The translations under genes were made by a program, and so were the position numbers. The notes under the pieces were generated by a model. The model was not told where the DNA came from, did not search any database, and saw nothing but the letters and a program-made list of their open reading frames with translations. From Erwinia endophytica (GTDB taxonomy: Bacteria; Pseudomonadota; Gammaproteobacteria; Enterobacterales; Enterobacteriaceae): 64,000 nt of DNA. The stretch is taken from assembly GCF_009295515.1 (NCBI RefSeq), contig NZ_RQVV01000053.1:1-64000 (forward strand), written 5' to 3'. Positions 45,556 through 54,700 of the stretch are shown here, piece by piece (the first letter of the stretch is position 1; the number at the start of each line of letters is the position of its first letter).

Positions 45556-45919
45556 TTAAGTATCTCTTTTAGAAAAACTTCGGGGAATGAGTAACAGAGA
45601 CTGAGGACAATAATAAAGAGCGTTGGATAAACCGGAAATAAACCTGATTGACATAGCAATTTAATTTTTAACGCTTAAAGTTGAATTTATGTTTCTGTGT
45701 GTAGTTGATTGGTTTTATTTTGTTGATTAATTGTTTTGGTAAGGTTTTTTTGTTGGCGTGTAAAGAAAATTACCTGTGTTTTACATCATCCGGGGGCATA
45801 ACGTTGCAGGTCACAGGGGAGAGCATCCCCAGTCGCAGCAATAAACACGATGACCGGGGGAAAGGGGGAAGCAACAGCCATGCAACTGGGTTGTCTGGCA
45901 AGTATTGTGAAGAGGTGCT
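45556..45919. other. AT-rich gap containing a GC-rich folded block
   Basis: The first 220 bp are very AT-rich. From 45789 to 45900 the composition changes abruptly to G-rich on the plus strand. Nested complementary segments are visible there (see the separate entry). A plus-strand open frame crosses this region and runs antisense into nfo, but its composition does not look coding. Confidence 0.5.
45803..45899. other. Candidate structured RNA or palindromic repeat element
   Basis: Three nested stems are visible: GTTGC (45803-45807) with GCAAC (45871-45875), GGTCA (45809-45813) with TGACC (45851-45855), and GGGGA (45816-45820) with TCCCC (45826-45830). A fourth hairpin follows: GCCA-tg-CAAC-TGG-GTTG-tc-TGGC (45877-45899). 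The strand is undecided. If on the minus strand, it would lie about 250 bp upstream of the barrel-like gene. It does not match the cobalamin riboswitch core that I looked for. Confidence 0.45.
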
Positions 45920-46780
45920 TTACCCGGTTATCAGGGCGCGGCGTTGTTCTGACTTCAGCCAGGCTATTTCATCTTTCCAGATATCCGGATTAGTGGTTTC
46001 CAGAATCATCGGGATACCGTCAAAACGGCTGTCTTTCATTATCCAGCTGAATGCCGTTTTACCGATGTTGCCTTCACCCAGACTGCTGTGACGATCAACT
46101 CGGCTGGCAAATTCGCTTTTCGCGTCGTTCAGATGCATACCGCGTAGATAGTCAAAACCGACGACTCGTTCAAATTCAGTGAACGTTTTTACGCAGGCCT
46201 CTTCGGTACGCAGATCGTAACCCCCGGCAAAGGCGTGGCAGGTATCGATACAGACGCCGACACGGGATTTATCTTCCACACCGTCAATGATGGCGGCCAG
46301 ATGTTCAAAACGGAATCCAAGATTGCTGCCCTGACCGGCAGTGTTTTCAATCACTGCGGTGACCCCCGTGGTTTTATCCAGCGCGATATTGATCGACTCG
46401 GCAATACGTTTCAGGCAGGCCGTTTCTTCAATCTGATGCAGGTGACTTCCCGGATGGAAGTTCAGCAGCGTCAGGCCAAGTTGCTGACAGCGGCTCATCT
46501 CATCAATAAAGGCTTCACGCGATTTCGCCAGCGCATCCTCTACCGGATGGCCCAGGTTGATCAGATAGCTGTCATGCGGCAGGATTTGCGCCGGGTGATA
46601 GTGATATTGTTCGCAGGCAGAACGAAAGTCAGAGATCGCTTCATCCGTTAGCGGAGCCGCGCGCCACTGCCGTTGGTTCTTGGTAAAAAGGGCAAAAGCG
46701 GTGGCTTCCAGTTCGTGTGCGCGGAGCACTGCCTGATCCACGCCACCCGCCGCACTGACGTGGGCACCAATATATTTCAT
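45920..46780 (-). CDS. nfo: Endonuclease IV
   Basis: The 286-residue protein (E. coli 285) is an AP endonuclease with a TIM-barrel fold and three zinc ions: motifs [27 protein letters not shown] and [16 protein letters not shown]. It cuts DNA 5' to abasic sites and oxidised 3' ends in base excision repair. In E. coli it is part of the SoxRS response; no clear SoxS box is visible to me here. Confidence 0.98.
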   Translation of the reverse strand: MKYIGAHVSAAGGVDQAVLRAHELEATAFALFTKNQRQWRAAPLTDEAISDFRSACEQYHYHPAQILPHDSYLINLGHPVEDALAKSREAFIDEMSRCQQLGLTLLNFHPGSHLHQIEETACLKRIAESINIALDKTTGVTAVIENTAGQGSNLGFRFEHLAAIIDGVEDKSRVGVCIDTCHAFAGGYDLRTEEACVKTFTEFERVVGFDYLRGMHLNDAKSEFASRVDRHSSLGEGNIGKTAFSWIMKDSRFDGIPMILETTNPDIWKDEIAWLKSEQRRALITG

Positions 46781-47044
46781 GCCATTTCTCCTGTTGGGGT
46801 CTGCATTAAAGGATACTTGTAGGCAATAATAACCGGAAATGACAGGAAATCATGTTATCAAATGAGGGAGCCTGAGCTTGCTGGCACCGGCGACTGGCAT
46901 AAAAGATCAATTATACGGCAAGTGAAAGCGCGATGAGAGTATCAGGGGAAATGTTGAGCTGGCTGAACACCGCCAACGTACCTGTAACCAGGGGAATGAT
47001 GGGGATGGATTTTTTGCGAAGCGATAGTGGGGTGAGGAATGGCA

Positions 47045-47911
47045 ATGCATATTACATTGCGGCAACTTGAAGTGTTTCGCGAGGTGCTGAAAAGTAGATC
47101 CACCACCCAGGCTTCTCTGGTGCTGGCTTTGTCGCAGTCGGCAGTCAGCGCTGCGTTGGCGGATTTGGAAGGTCAACTCGGTGTGCAACTTTTTGAGCGG
47201 GTTGGCAAACGACTGGTGGTCAATGAACATGGCCGGCTGCTTTACCCGCGCGCGGTGGCGTTGCTGGAGCAAGCGACAGAAATCGAACAATTGTTCCGCG
47301 AAGATAATGGCGCGCTGCGGGTGTTTGCCAGCAGCACTATTGGTAACTATTTGCTACCGGGGATGATGGCGAAATGGCGCCGGGATTATCCTGATTTACC
47401 GCTGGAGTTAAGTGTTGGCAACAGCCGGGAGGTGATCAACGCGGTGGCTGATTTTCGTGTCGATATTGGTTTGATCGAGGGGCCGTGTCATATGACCGAT
47501 TTAATCAGCGAACCGTGGCTGGAGGACGAACTGGTGGTGTTTGCCGCGCCAGAAGCCGAAATTTTTCACCACCCGATAACACGGGAAAGTCTCTCTGTGG
47601 CGCCATGGATTTTGCGTGAACACGGTTCGGGCACCCGGGAAATAGTCGATTATCTACTACTTTCGCACCTGCCCCAGTTCCGCCTGGCATTGGAACTGGG
47701 CAACTCTGAAGCTATCAAGCACGCGGTCCGTCACGGTATGGGGATCAGTTGTCTTTCACGACGGGTTATTGAGGAGCAACTGATGGTCGGTACATTGCAA
47801 GAAGTCCCGTTACCGCTGCCAAAACTCAAGCGGACTCTGTATCGCATTCACCATCGCCAGAAACACCTTTCAAAAGCGCTGCTGCGTTTTATGAGCTATT
47901 GCACCGAATAG
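47045..47911 (+). CDS. yeiE: LysR-type regulator YeiE
   Basis: The 288-residue protein has an N-terminal winged helix-turn-helix (residues 1-60, [20 protein letters not shown]) and a type-2 periplasmic-binding-like effector domain, close to E. coli YeiE (293), a regulator reported to respond to sulfite and to affect iron homeostasis. ATG 47045 is preferred to ATG 47039 because GAGGA (47034-47038) is then six bases away and the start equals E. coli MHITLRQ. Confidence 0.95.
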   Translation: MHITLRQLEVFREVLKSRSTTQASLVLALSQSAVSAALADLEGQLGVQLFERVGKRLVVNEHGRLLYPRAVALLEQATEIEQLFREDNGALRVFASSTIGNYLLPGMMAKWRRDYPDLPLELSVGNSREVINAVADFRVDIGLIEGPCHMTDLISEPWLEDELVVFAAPEAEIFHHPITRESLSVAPWILREHGSGTREIVDYLLLSHLPQFRLALELGNSEAIKHAVRHGMGISCLSRRVIEEQLMVGTLQEVPLPLPKLKRTLYRIHHRQKHLSKALLRFMSYCTE

Positions 47912-48067
47912 GCCGGGTGGGGGGCTTTGATCCTGCGGCAAAATCAGGCAAAGCTAATAATTCCCCAGCGATTATGAAGCAATCTTATAACAAGGGGGAA
48001 TGACTATCGTTGGCGAGAGAGTTTGCTACAATCGCGCCTCATTTCAGCCAGAGCACAGCATTTTAAG

Positions 48068-49537
48068 ATGGTTAAGGATAAAAAAATAACACAACAACCT
48101 GCGTTACGGCGTGAGTTAACGGCGCGTCATCTGACGATGATTGCCATTGGTGGATCCATTGGAACCGGTTTATTTGTTGCGTCAGGGGCGTCGATTTCTC
48201 AGGCGGGGCCCGGAGGGGCCCTGTTGTCTTATATCCTGATTGGTCTGATGGTTTATTTCCTGATGACCAGTTTGGGTGAACTGGCGGCCTTTATGCCGGT
48301 TTCAGGTTCATTTTCCACCTACGGTTCAAACTACGTGGAAGAGGGCTTTGGTTTCGCGCTGGGCTGGAACTATTGGTACAACTGGGCGATAACCATCGCT
48401 GTTGACCTGGTGGCTTCACAATTGGTGATGAGTTACTGGTTTCCGGACACACCAGGCTGGATTTGGAGCGCGCTATTCCTCGGGGTGATCTTTTTGCTGA
48501 ATTTCCTGTCGGTAAAAGGGTTTGGCGAAGCGGAATACTGGTTCTCGCTGATTAAAGTCGTTACCGTCGTTATCTTTATTATCGTCGGCATGATGATGAT
48601 CTTTGGCATTCTACGCGGTACTCAGCCAGTAGCGGGCTGGGCGAACTGGCATATCGGCGATGCGCCTTTTTCCGGGGGATTTTCCGCGATGATTGGGGTG
48701 GCGATGATCGTGGGGTTCTCCTTCCAGGGAACTGAACTGGTCGGTATTGCGGCCGGTGAATCCGCCGACCCGACTAAAAATATCCCGCGTTCGATACGTC
48801 AGGTGTTCTGGCGTATTCTGCTGTTCTATGTACTGGCGATTTTGGTTATCAGCCTGATCATTCCGTATACCGATCCTGATCTGTTGCGGAACAACGTCAA
48901 AGATATCAGTGTCAGTCCGTTCACGCTGGTCTTCCAGCATGCTGGCTTGCTCTCGGCGGCGGCGGTGATGAATGCAGTCATTTTGACCGCGGTACTGTCT
49001 GCCGGTAATTCTGGCATGTACGCGTCCACCCGGATGCTGTTTACTCTGGCGCGTGAAGGGAAAGCACCGCGCATCTTTGGCCAGTTGTCAAAAGGTGGAG
49101 TGCCGCGTAACGCGTTGTATGCCACCACGGTGGTGGCCGCGTTGTGTTTTTTAACCTCGATGTTTGGTAACCAGCAGGTGTATCTGTGGCTGCTGAATAC
49201 CTCCGGGATGAGTGGGTTCATCGCCTGGCTGGGGATCGCCATCAGCCATTATCGTTTCCGCCGTGGTTATATTAAGCAGGGACGGGATCTGGCCGACCTG
49301 CCATACTGCTCCGCGTTCTTTCCGCTGGGACCGATTTTCGCCTTTGTGTTGTGTCTGCTTATTACCCTGGGGCAAAACTATCAGGCATTCCTTGTCGATC
49401 GCATCGACTGGTACGGCGTGGTCGCGACTTATATTGGCCTGCCGTTGTTCCTGATTATCTGGTTTGGCTATAAATTGAGCAAGAGGACGCGCTTTGTGAA
49501 GTACCGTGATATGAGGTTCCCGGCGTTTAAGGAATAG
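48068..49537 (+). CDS. lysP: Lysine-specific permease LysP
   Basis: The 489-residue protein (E. coli 489) is an amino-acid/polyamine/organocation transporter with twelve helices and the TM1 motif IAIGGSIGTGLFVASGA. It imports lysine with protons and in E. coli also controls the sensor CadC. ATG 48068 is chosen because upstream in-frame residues have no homology. Confidence 0.97.
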   Translation: MVKDKKITQQPALRRELTARHLTMIAIGGSIGTGLFVASGASISQAGPGGALLSYILIGLMVYFLMTSLGELAAFMPVSGSFSTYGSNYVEEGFGFALGWNYWYNWAITIAVDLVASQLVMSYWFPDTPGWIWSALFLGVIFLLNFLSVKGFGEAEYWFSLIKVVTVVIFIIVGMMMIFGILRGTQPVAGWANWHIGDAPFSGGFSAMIGVAMIVGFSFQGTELVGIAAGESADPTKNIPRSIRQVFWRILLFYVLAILVISLIIPYTDPDLLRNNVKDISVSPFTLVFQHAGLLSAAAVMNAVILTAVLSAGNSGMYASTRMLFTLAREGKAPRIFGQLSKGGVPRNALYATTVVAALCFLTSMFGNQQVYLWLLNTSGMSGFIAWLGIAISHYRFRRGYIKQGRDLADLPYCSAFFPLGPIFAFVLCLLITLGQNYQAFLVDRIDWYGVVATYIGLPLFLIIWFGYKLSKRTRFVKYRDMRFPAFKE

Positions 49538-49565
49538 CATCGGTAATGTGCATGGCCAGTGATTT

Positions 49566-49588
49566 AAGGCGCGGATCCCGTGCCTTTT
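49566..49588 (+). terminator. Terminator after lysP
   Basis: AAGGCGCGG pairs with CCGTGCCTT (one wobble) with a 3-base loop and ends in TTTT, about 30 bp past lysP. Confidence 0.75.
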
Positions 49589-49627
49589 ATGACCCTGCCA
49601 GGGTAATAATTACTTACAAATATTACT

Positions 49628-49646
49628 GATAACTATTATCATTTGC
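49628..49646 (+). promoter_or_regulatory. Fur box candidate upstream of iron permease
   Basis: GATAACTATTATCATTTGC matches about 13 of 19 positions of the Fur consensus GATAATGATAATCATTATC. It lies 39 bp upstream of the permease start, fitting iron repression of a siderophore transporter. Confidence 0.6.
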
Positions 49647-49684
49647 TTTAATGTTAGCGCCGTAACTTTTCCCTCTTTCCAGGT

Positions 49685-50773
49685 ATGAAAATGAGTGTGA
49701 GCCACGACAGCGAACAATATATCGCTCAACAGCAAAACAAAAGCGTGATGGGCCATTATCATCAGTTGCTTCGTCAGCGTATGCTGATTATCGCCCTGTT
49801 GGTGCTGGTTATTCTTGCCTCGTTGCTGTTGGATTTCACCCTGGGGCCGGCGGGGCTGTCACTCCCCACGTTGTGGCATGCATTGCTGTCTCCGGACAGC
49901 GTTGATGCCGGCACGCGGGTCATTGTCTGGGATATCCGTTTGCCCTATGCGCTGATGGCGGTGGTGGTGGGGTTGTCCCTTGGGCTGGCTGGTGCGGAAA
50001 TGCAGACCATCCTCAATAATCCCCTGGCCAGTCCGTTTACGCTTGGTGTCTCTTCTGCCGCTGCTTTCGGCGCGGCGCTGGCCATTGTGCTGGGCATTGG
50101 GATCCCCGGTATTCCCGATCAGTGGTTTATCTCGGCTAACGCCTTTATCTTTGCGTTGTTTGCCGCGTTAATGCTGGACGGTGTGACACGCTGGACGCGA
50201 GTGGCGAGCTCCGGTGTCGTGCTGTTCGGTATCGCGCTGGTGTTTACCTTTAACGCGCTGGTTTCAATGATGCAGTTTATTGCCAGTGAAGATACCCTGC
50301 AGGGACTGGTGTTCTGGACGATGGGCAGTCTGGCGCGGGCTTCATGGCCGAAACTGGGCGTACTGACGCTGGCCTTTGTTATCCTTATTCCTTTCTCGTT
50401 GATGAGCTCATGGAAGCTGACTGCGCTGCGTCTGGGTGAAGACCGGGCGGTGAGCTTTGGCATTGATGTGCGACGTCTACGTCTGGGAACGCTGCTGCGC
50501 ATCAGTATCCTTTCTGCACTGGCGGTGGCCTTTGTCGGCCCGATTGGTTTTATCGGACTGGTGGCGCCACATATTTCCCGTCTGGTATTTGGTGAAGATC
50601 ACCGTTTCTATCTGCCTGCCAGTGCTCTGACGGGGGCGTTGGTGCTGTCGCTGGCTTCGGTGGTGTCGAAAAACCTGGTGCCGGGAGTGATAATTCCGGT
50701 GGGCATTGTCACCTCGCTGGTCGGCGTACCGTTCTTCCTGAGCATTATTCTGCGCCACCGGGGGAGTGTCTGA
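49685..50773 (+). CDS. Iron-siderophore ABC transporter permease (FecCD family)
   Basis: A 362-residue permease with about ten helices. It has the family signature NNPLASPFTLGVSSAAAFGAA in the first half and GPIGFIGLVAPHISRL near residue 280. The first 30 residues form a cytoplasmic tail. It is fused functionally to the ATPase that overlaps its stop. At this place between lysP and yeiG, E. coli has the siderophore receptor gene cirA, which is missing here. Specific substrate cannot be told. Confidence 0.88.
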   Translation: MKMSVSHDSEQYIAQQQNKSVMGHYHQLLRQRMLIIALLVLVILASLLLDFTLGPAGLSLPTLWHALLSPDSVDAGTRVIVWDIRLPYALMAVVVGLSLGLAGAEMQTILNNPLASPFTLGVSSAAAFGAALAIVLGIGIPGIPDQWFISANAFIFALFAALMLDGVTRWTRVASSGVVLFGIALVFTFNALVSMMQFIASEDTLQGLVFWTMGSLARASWPKLGVLTLAFVILIPFSLMSSWKLTALRLGEDRAVSFGIDVRRLRLGTLLRISILSALAVAFVGPIGFIGLVAPHISRLVFGEDHRFYLPASALTGALVLSLASVVSKNLVPGVIIPVGIVTSLVGVPFFLSIILRHRGSV

Positions 50774-51558
50774 TGGACGGACTGAAAATCAGCGGATTCC
50801 GTGCCGGTTATCCGAAACGCAACATCATCAGTAACCTCAATGTCCCGCTGTTGCCTCGCGGTAAAATAACGGTGTTGCTGGGGCCAAATGGTTGTGGCAA
50901 ATCCACGTTGCTGCGTTCGCTGGCCGGATTAAACCGCGCGCAGGGTGAATTGTGGCTAAACGGTCATGAGCTGATGGCGCAGCCGTTTGCCCGTCGGGCG
51001 GAAAAAGTGGTTTATCTGCCACAATCGTTGCCTGCCGGGGTGCATTTGCATGTGCTGGAATCGATTATTGTGGCGCAACGTGCCTCCGGTGGGCGCAGCA
51101 GCGCCGCCAGCGAGGCGGAAGTGATGGCGTTGCTGGAGCAACTGGGGATCTCGCATCTGGCGCTGAGTTACCTCGATCAACTTTCCGGCGGCCAGAAGCA
51201 ATTGGTCGGTCTGGCGCAATCGTTAATTCGCCGTCCCGAATTGTTATTACTTGATGAACCGTTAAGTGCGCTGGATTTAAATTATCAATTTCACGTCATG
51301 GATTTAGTGCGACGTGAAACCCGCAAGCGCAATATTATCACCGTGGTCGTGGTGCACGACATTAATATCGCTCTGCGCCATGGCGAGCACGTATTAATGT
51401 TGCAAAACGGCGAGTTAATTGCTGATGGCTTGCCGGAAGAGGTGATCACCCCAGCGAGCCTGGCGCGGGTCTATGGTGTGAAAGGCCGTATTGAACGCTG
51501 TTCGCAGGGTACCCCGCAGGTACTGATTGACGGGCTGGTTACCGACCCCATCTTCTGA
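50773..51558 (+). CDS. Iron-siderophore ABC transporter ATPase (FecE/FepC family)
   Basis: The 261-residue ATPase has Walker A GPNGCGKS (about residues 37-44), signature LSGGQKQLVGLAQSL, Walker B LLLLDEPLSALD and the H-loop VVVHDINIALRHG. It overlaps the permease gene by one base. No periplasmic binding protein gene follows; the next gene is yeiG on the other strand, so the binding protein must be encoded elsewhere or be shared. Confidence 0.9.
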   Translation: MDGLKISGFRAGYPKRNIISNLNVPLLPRGKITVLLGPNGCGKSTLLRSLAGLNRAQGELWLNGHELMAQPFARRAEKVVYLPQSLPAGVHLHVLESIIVAQRASGGRSSAASEAEVMALLEQLGISHLALSYLDQLSGGQKQLVGLAQSLIRRPELLLLDEPLSALDLNYQFHVMDLVRRETRKRNIITVVVVHDINIALRHGEHVLMLQNGELIADGLPEEVITPASLARVYGVKGRIERCSQGTPQVLIDGLVTDPIF

Positions 51559-51660
51559 CGGTTTAACCGGAAGGAAAAGCGATGTGCTCCCACGTCCCCA
51601 TTGTACGGTTCGGATGTGTAGGATGGGGGATGAATGTGGTATCACTCCGCGTTTCATCAT

Positions 51661-51690
51661 AAAAAAGGCGCTCCGATAGCGGGAGCGCCT
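51661..51690 (-). terminator. Terminator after yeiG, probably bidirectional
   Basis: AGGCGCTCC pairs with GGGAGCGCCT; the minus strand continues with TTTTTT. It separates the convergent iron ATPase and yeiG genes. Confidence 0.85.
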
Positions 51691-51707
51691 GAGTGGCAAC
51701 AGACTGA

Positions 51708-52550
51708 TTATGTCAGCAGATGCTGTGCATGGAAACGCAAATGGTCTTCCACAAAACTGGCGATAAAGAAGTAACTGTGATCATAGCCAGGCTGGATGCG
51801 TACGGTTAACGGATAGCCTTTCTCGCTGGCGATGGCAGCCAGTCGCTCGGGTTGCAACTGTTCGGTGAGAAACTGATCGTTATCGCCCTGGTCAATCAGC
51901 ATGGGGATGCTGGCTGTCGTCTGGCGCATCAACCAGCAACTGTCGTACTCACGCCAGGTCTCGCGGTTTTCGCCCAGATAGGCGCTGAAGGCTTTCTGTC
52001 CCCATGGCACTTCTGTCGGGTTTACAATCGGCGCAAAGGCAGAGATTGAGGTGAATTTCTGCGGATTACGCAAGCCAAGCATAATGGCGCCATGCCCCCC
52101 CATCGAGTGTCCCATTATCGCCTGGCGATCACCGACCTGGAAATGTTTGGCGATCAGGTCGGGCAATTCCTCATTCAGATAATCGTACAGGCGAAAATGT
52201 TGTTTCCACGGCGCCTGGGTAGCATTCAGATAGAATCCCGCGCCCTGGCCGAGATCGTAGGCGTCATCGTTAGCCACCTCTTCGCCACGCGGACTGGTAT
52301 CGGGCATCACCAGCGCCAGGCCCAACTCCGCCGCCACGCGTTGTGCGCCGGATTTAATGGAAAAGTTTTCATCGGTACACGTCAGCCCGGCGAGGAAAAA
52401 CACCACTGGCGGCGGGAGAGAACGGTTGGTCTCCGGCAGGAAAATGCTGAATGTCATGACACAATTCAGCGTTGCAGACTGGTGGCGGTAACGCTGCTGT
52501 CTGCCGCCAAACAAACGATGTTCTTCCAGTAATTCCAGAGTGGATGCCAT
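51708..52550 (-). CDS. yeiG: S-formylglutathione hydrolase
   Basis: The 280-residue esterase-D family enzyme (E. coli YeiG 278) has nucleophile S149 in GHSMGGHG, the acid in DQGDNDQF and H257 near GYDHSYFF. It hydrolyses S-formylglutathione to formate and glutathione in formaldehyde detoxification. The adjacent upstream sequence is a remnant of the partner dehydrogenase gene frmA, which normally supplies the substrate. Confidence 0.96.
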   Translation of the reverse strand: MASTLELLEEHRLFGGRQQRYRHQSATLNCVMTFSIFLPETNRSLPPPVVFFLAGLTCTDENFSIKSGAQRVAAELGLALVMPDTSPRGEEVANDDAYDLGQGAGFYLNATQAPWKQHFRLYDYLNEELPDLIAKHFQVGDRQAIMGHSMGGHGAIMLGLRNPQKFTSISAFAPIVNPTEVPWGQKAFSAYLGENRETWREYDSCWLMRQTTASIPMLIDQGDNDQFLTEQLQPERLAAIASEKGYPLTVRIQPGYDHSYFFIASFVEDHLRFHAQHLLT

Positions 52551-52562
52551 CGATCCTCCTGA

Positions 52563-52757
52563 TTATGTGTTGAAAAGCGCCACGGAATGGATTGCCGTAC
52601 CTTTATGCATCAGCGCAAAGGCCCGGTTCATCACTTCCTGCGGCATGGTGTGGGTGATGAAATCGTTTAATGGGAATTCACCGACCCTCTGTATATATTT
52701 GTCATATCGCACGTTGCCGTTATGCCGGCCAGTTGTGGCCATATAACGCCTGATCAT
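52563..52757 (-). pseudogene. Remnant of frmA (glutathione-dependent formaldehyde dehydrogenase), C-terminal end
   Basis: About the last 45 codons read like the end of class III alcohol dehydrogenases: FPLNDFITHTM, then NRAFALMHKGTAIHSV, compared with LDTFITHTM...INKAFDLMHEGKSIRSV in FrmA. A full-length FrmA is about 370 residues. The sequence upstream (52758-52792) holds no more of the gene and runs into the LysR gene. It lies 12 bp upstream of yeiG in operon position, so the original frmA-yeiG pair lost its first gene. Confidence 0.85.
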
Positions 52758-52792
52758 CCGCTGCGATTTAACACAAGGGCGACAGGCATTAA

Positions 52793-53686
52793 TTATGGTT
52801 GAATTTCCTCCGGGTCAGGGACAGCGTCGAATTGCTCAATGATCAGGTATTTTAATGCTTCCACATTCGGCGTGAAGGCATCGCGACGCCAGACCAGAAA
52901 GGTGGCGGTATCGCTGATTTCAGCCGGTAACGGATGCCGTTGGACCTGCTCTGCCGCGGGCAGCGGGTCGAGCACCGACTCCGGCAGCAAGGCCACCCCA
53001 GCCCCGCTGGCAACGCAGGCCAGCATGGTGTGGTACGACTGAATTTCCATAAAAGTACCGGGCTGCAAGCCTGCGTTACGGAACCAGTTTTCAAAGCGCA
53101 GACGGTAAGAGCAACTCGGTTTAAAGGCAAAAAGCGTGTCGTTCGCCGCATCTGCCGGTTGCAGAATAGCAGGGTGTTTGGGACTGGAAACCAGCACCAT
53201 CCGTTCGGCAAATGCTTTGCAACTGTTCAACTCACTGAGGTTAACTGGACCATCGGCCAGCGCGGCAGACAGCGTACCTTCTCGTACACGCTCAATAATC
53301 TCACCGGACGTGCCGGTGATTAACGACAAGGCGACGTTGGGATAACGCTGATGATAAGCCGACAGGAGTCCCGGCAGGCGGGTCGCCGCCGTACTCTCCA
53401 TCGCTCCCAGGGCAAAATTGCCACTGGGTTCGCCATTGAGGGTCATATTCAGCGCTTCTTCACTCAGCGCCAGAATCCGCTGAGCATAGCAAAGAAAATT
53501 ATGGCCGACCGGCGACAGCCGCAGACGTTGTTTTTCACGGATAAACAGATCAGCGCCTAATTCCTGTTCCAACTGACGCAGACGGGTGGTCAGGTTGGAC
53601 GGCACGCGATGCAGGACCTCTGCGGCCCGGGCCAACGAACCCGTCCTGGCCACCAGGCAGAACATTTTCAGTTGGGTTAAATCCAT
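52793..53686 (-). CDS. LysR-type regulator, PtrR-like
   Basis: The 297-residue protein has the LysR winged helix (MDLTQLKMFCLVARTGSLARAAEVLHRVPSNLTTRLRQLE) and an effector domain with good similarity to E. coli PtrR (YneJ), known to regulate putrescine/glutamate use (sad) genes. In E. coli ptrR sits next to sad and glsB, which are not here. The target may be local or distant. Confidence 0.75.
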   Translation of the reverse strand: MDLTQLKMFCLVARTGSLARAAEVLHRVPSNLTTRLRQLEQELGADLFIREKQRLRLSPVGHNFLCYAQRILALSEEALNMTLNGEPSGNFALGAMESTAATRLPGLLSAYHQRYPNVALSLITGTSGEIIERVREGTLSAALADGPVNLSELNSCKAFAERMVLVSSPKHPAILQPADAANDTLFAFKPSCSYRLRFENWFRNAGLQPGTFMEIQSYHTMLACVASGAGVALLPESVLDPLPAAEQVQRHPLPAEISDTATFLVWRRDAFTPNVEALKYLIIEQFDAVPDPEEIQP

Positions 53687-54020
53687 TGTTCTCTTATCGT
53701 CATCAACTTATTATCTGTTATTCACTTTTTGTGAGTTTAATCTTCAGGAAAGAGACTGGCAACACTTTCCCGTTGCAACAGGCGGCATTCGCTCATTCAT
53801 GTTAAGGATCCGCGTATACTTGTGCGTATGCGGTGTTTGACGCGTCAGACTCAGGCGTTTTCGCGGGGCGACGATGAGACCTGTGGGTACATGAAATGGT
53901 TTCAGGGACGTTTAAATTGATTCACTGGATTAACGGCGCATTGTGTACCAAAATACCGCCTCAGAATTTATGCCGGTCCTTTTCAGGGCCTCCGAGACAC
54001 CTGCTGGAGAAGACATCGCC
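53687..54020. other. folE upstream region
   Basis: These 334 bp lie between divergent genes and show no coding frame of their own; a longer in-frame reading of folE from 53943 lacks homology in its first 26 codons. A METJ- or RpoS-type control is known for E. coli folE but I see no clear box. Confidence 0.4.
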
Positions 54021-54686
54021 ATGGCTACGTTAAGTCAGGAAGCCGTACTTGTGCACGAGGCACTGCTTGCCCGTGGACTGGAAACCCCGTTACGTTCGCC
54101 TGCGCGTGACATGGATGACGAAACCCGTAAGCGTCTGATTGCCGAGCATATGACCGAAATTATGCAACTGCTGAATCTCGATCTGGAAGACGACAGTCTG
54201 GCTGAGACGCCGCACCGCATTGCAAAAATGTACGTTAATGAGGTCTTTTCAGGGCTGGATTACGCCAACTTTCCGAAAATCACCGTCATTGAGAACAAGA
54301 TGAAGGTGGATGAAATGGTCACGGTGCGTGATATCACCCTGACCAGTACCTGTGAACATCACTTTGTGATTATCGATGGTAAAGCCACGGTGGCTTATAT
54401 CCCGAAAGATAGTGTGATTGGGCTGTCGAAGATCAACCGTATCGTGCAGTTTTTCGCATCACGTCCACAGGTGCAGGAACGTCTGACCCAGCAGATCCTT
54501 GTGGCACTGCAGACCTTGCTCGGTACTAACAATGTGGCCGTTTCAATTGATGCGGTTCACTACTGCGTGAAAGCGCGCGGTATCCGTGATGCGACCAGCG
54601 CCACCACCACCACCTCGCTGGGGGGGCTGTTCAAATCGAGCCAGAATACCCGTCAGGAGTTCTTGCGCGCGGTCCGTCACAATTAG
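54021..54686 (+). CDS. folE: GTP cyclohydrolase I
   Basis: The 221-residue enzyme (E. coli 222) is almost identical in its core. Zinc ligands are C111 and H114 in CEHHF and a Cys near 182 in HYCVKARG. It converts GTP to dihydroneopterin triphosphate, the first step of folate synthesis. ATG 54021 is chosen by homology (MATLSQEA versus MPSLSKEA). yeiB follows, as in E. coli. Confidence 0.98.
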   Translation: MATLSQEAVLVHEALLARGLETPLRSPARDMDDETRKRLIAEHMTEIMQLLNLDLEDDSLAETPHRIAKMYVNEVFSGLDYANFPKITVIENKMKVDEMVTVRDITLTSTCEHHFVIIDGKATVAYIPKDSVIGLSKINRIVQFFASRPQVQERLTQQILVALQTLLGTNNVAVSIDAVHYCVKARGIRDATSATTTTSLGGLFKSSQNTRQEFLRAVRHN

Positions 54687-54700
54687 TGCCTGTTGCCAGA

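Noticed and set aside
45780..45900. Cobalamin riboswitch
   Set aside because: The G-rich block looked similar at first, but the conserved B12-box and GCCACTG-type core are missing on both strands.
45705..46091. Plus-strand 128-codon open frame overlapping the 3' end of nfo
   Set aside because: It runs antisense into nfo and crosses the folded GC-rich block; composition is uneven and there is no ribosome-binding site.
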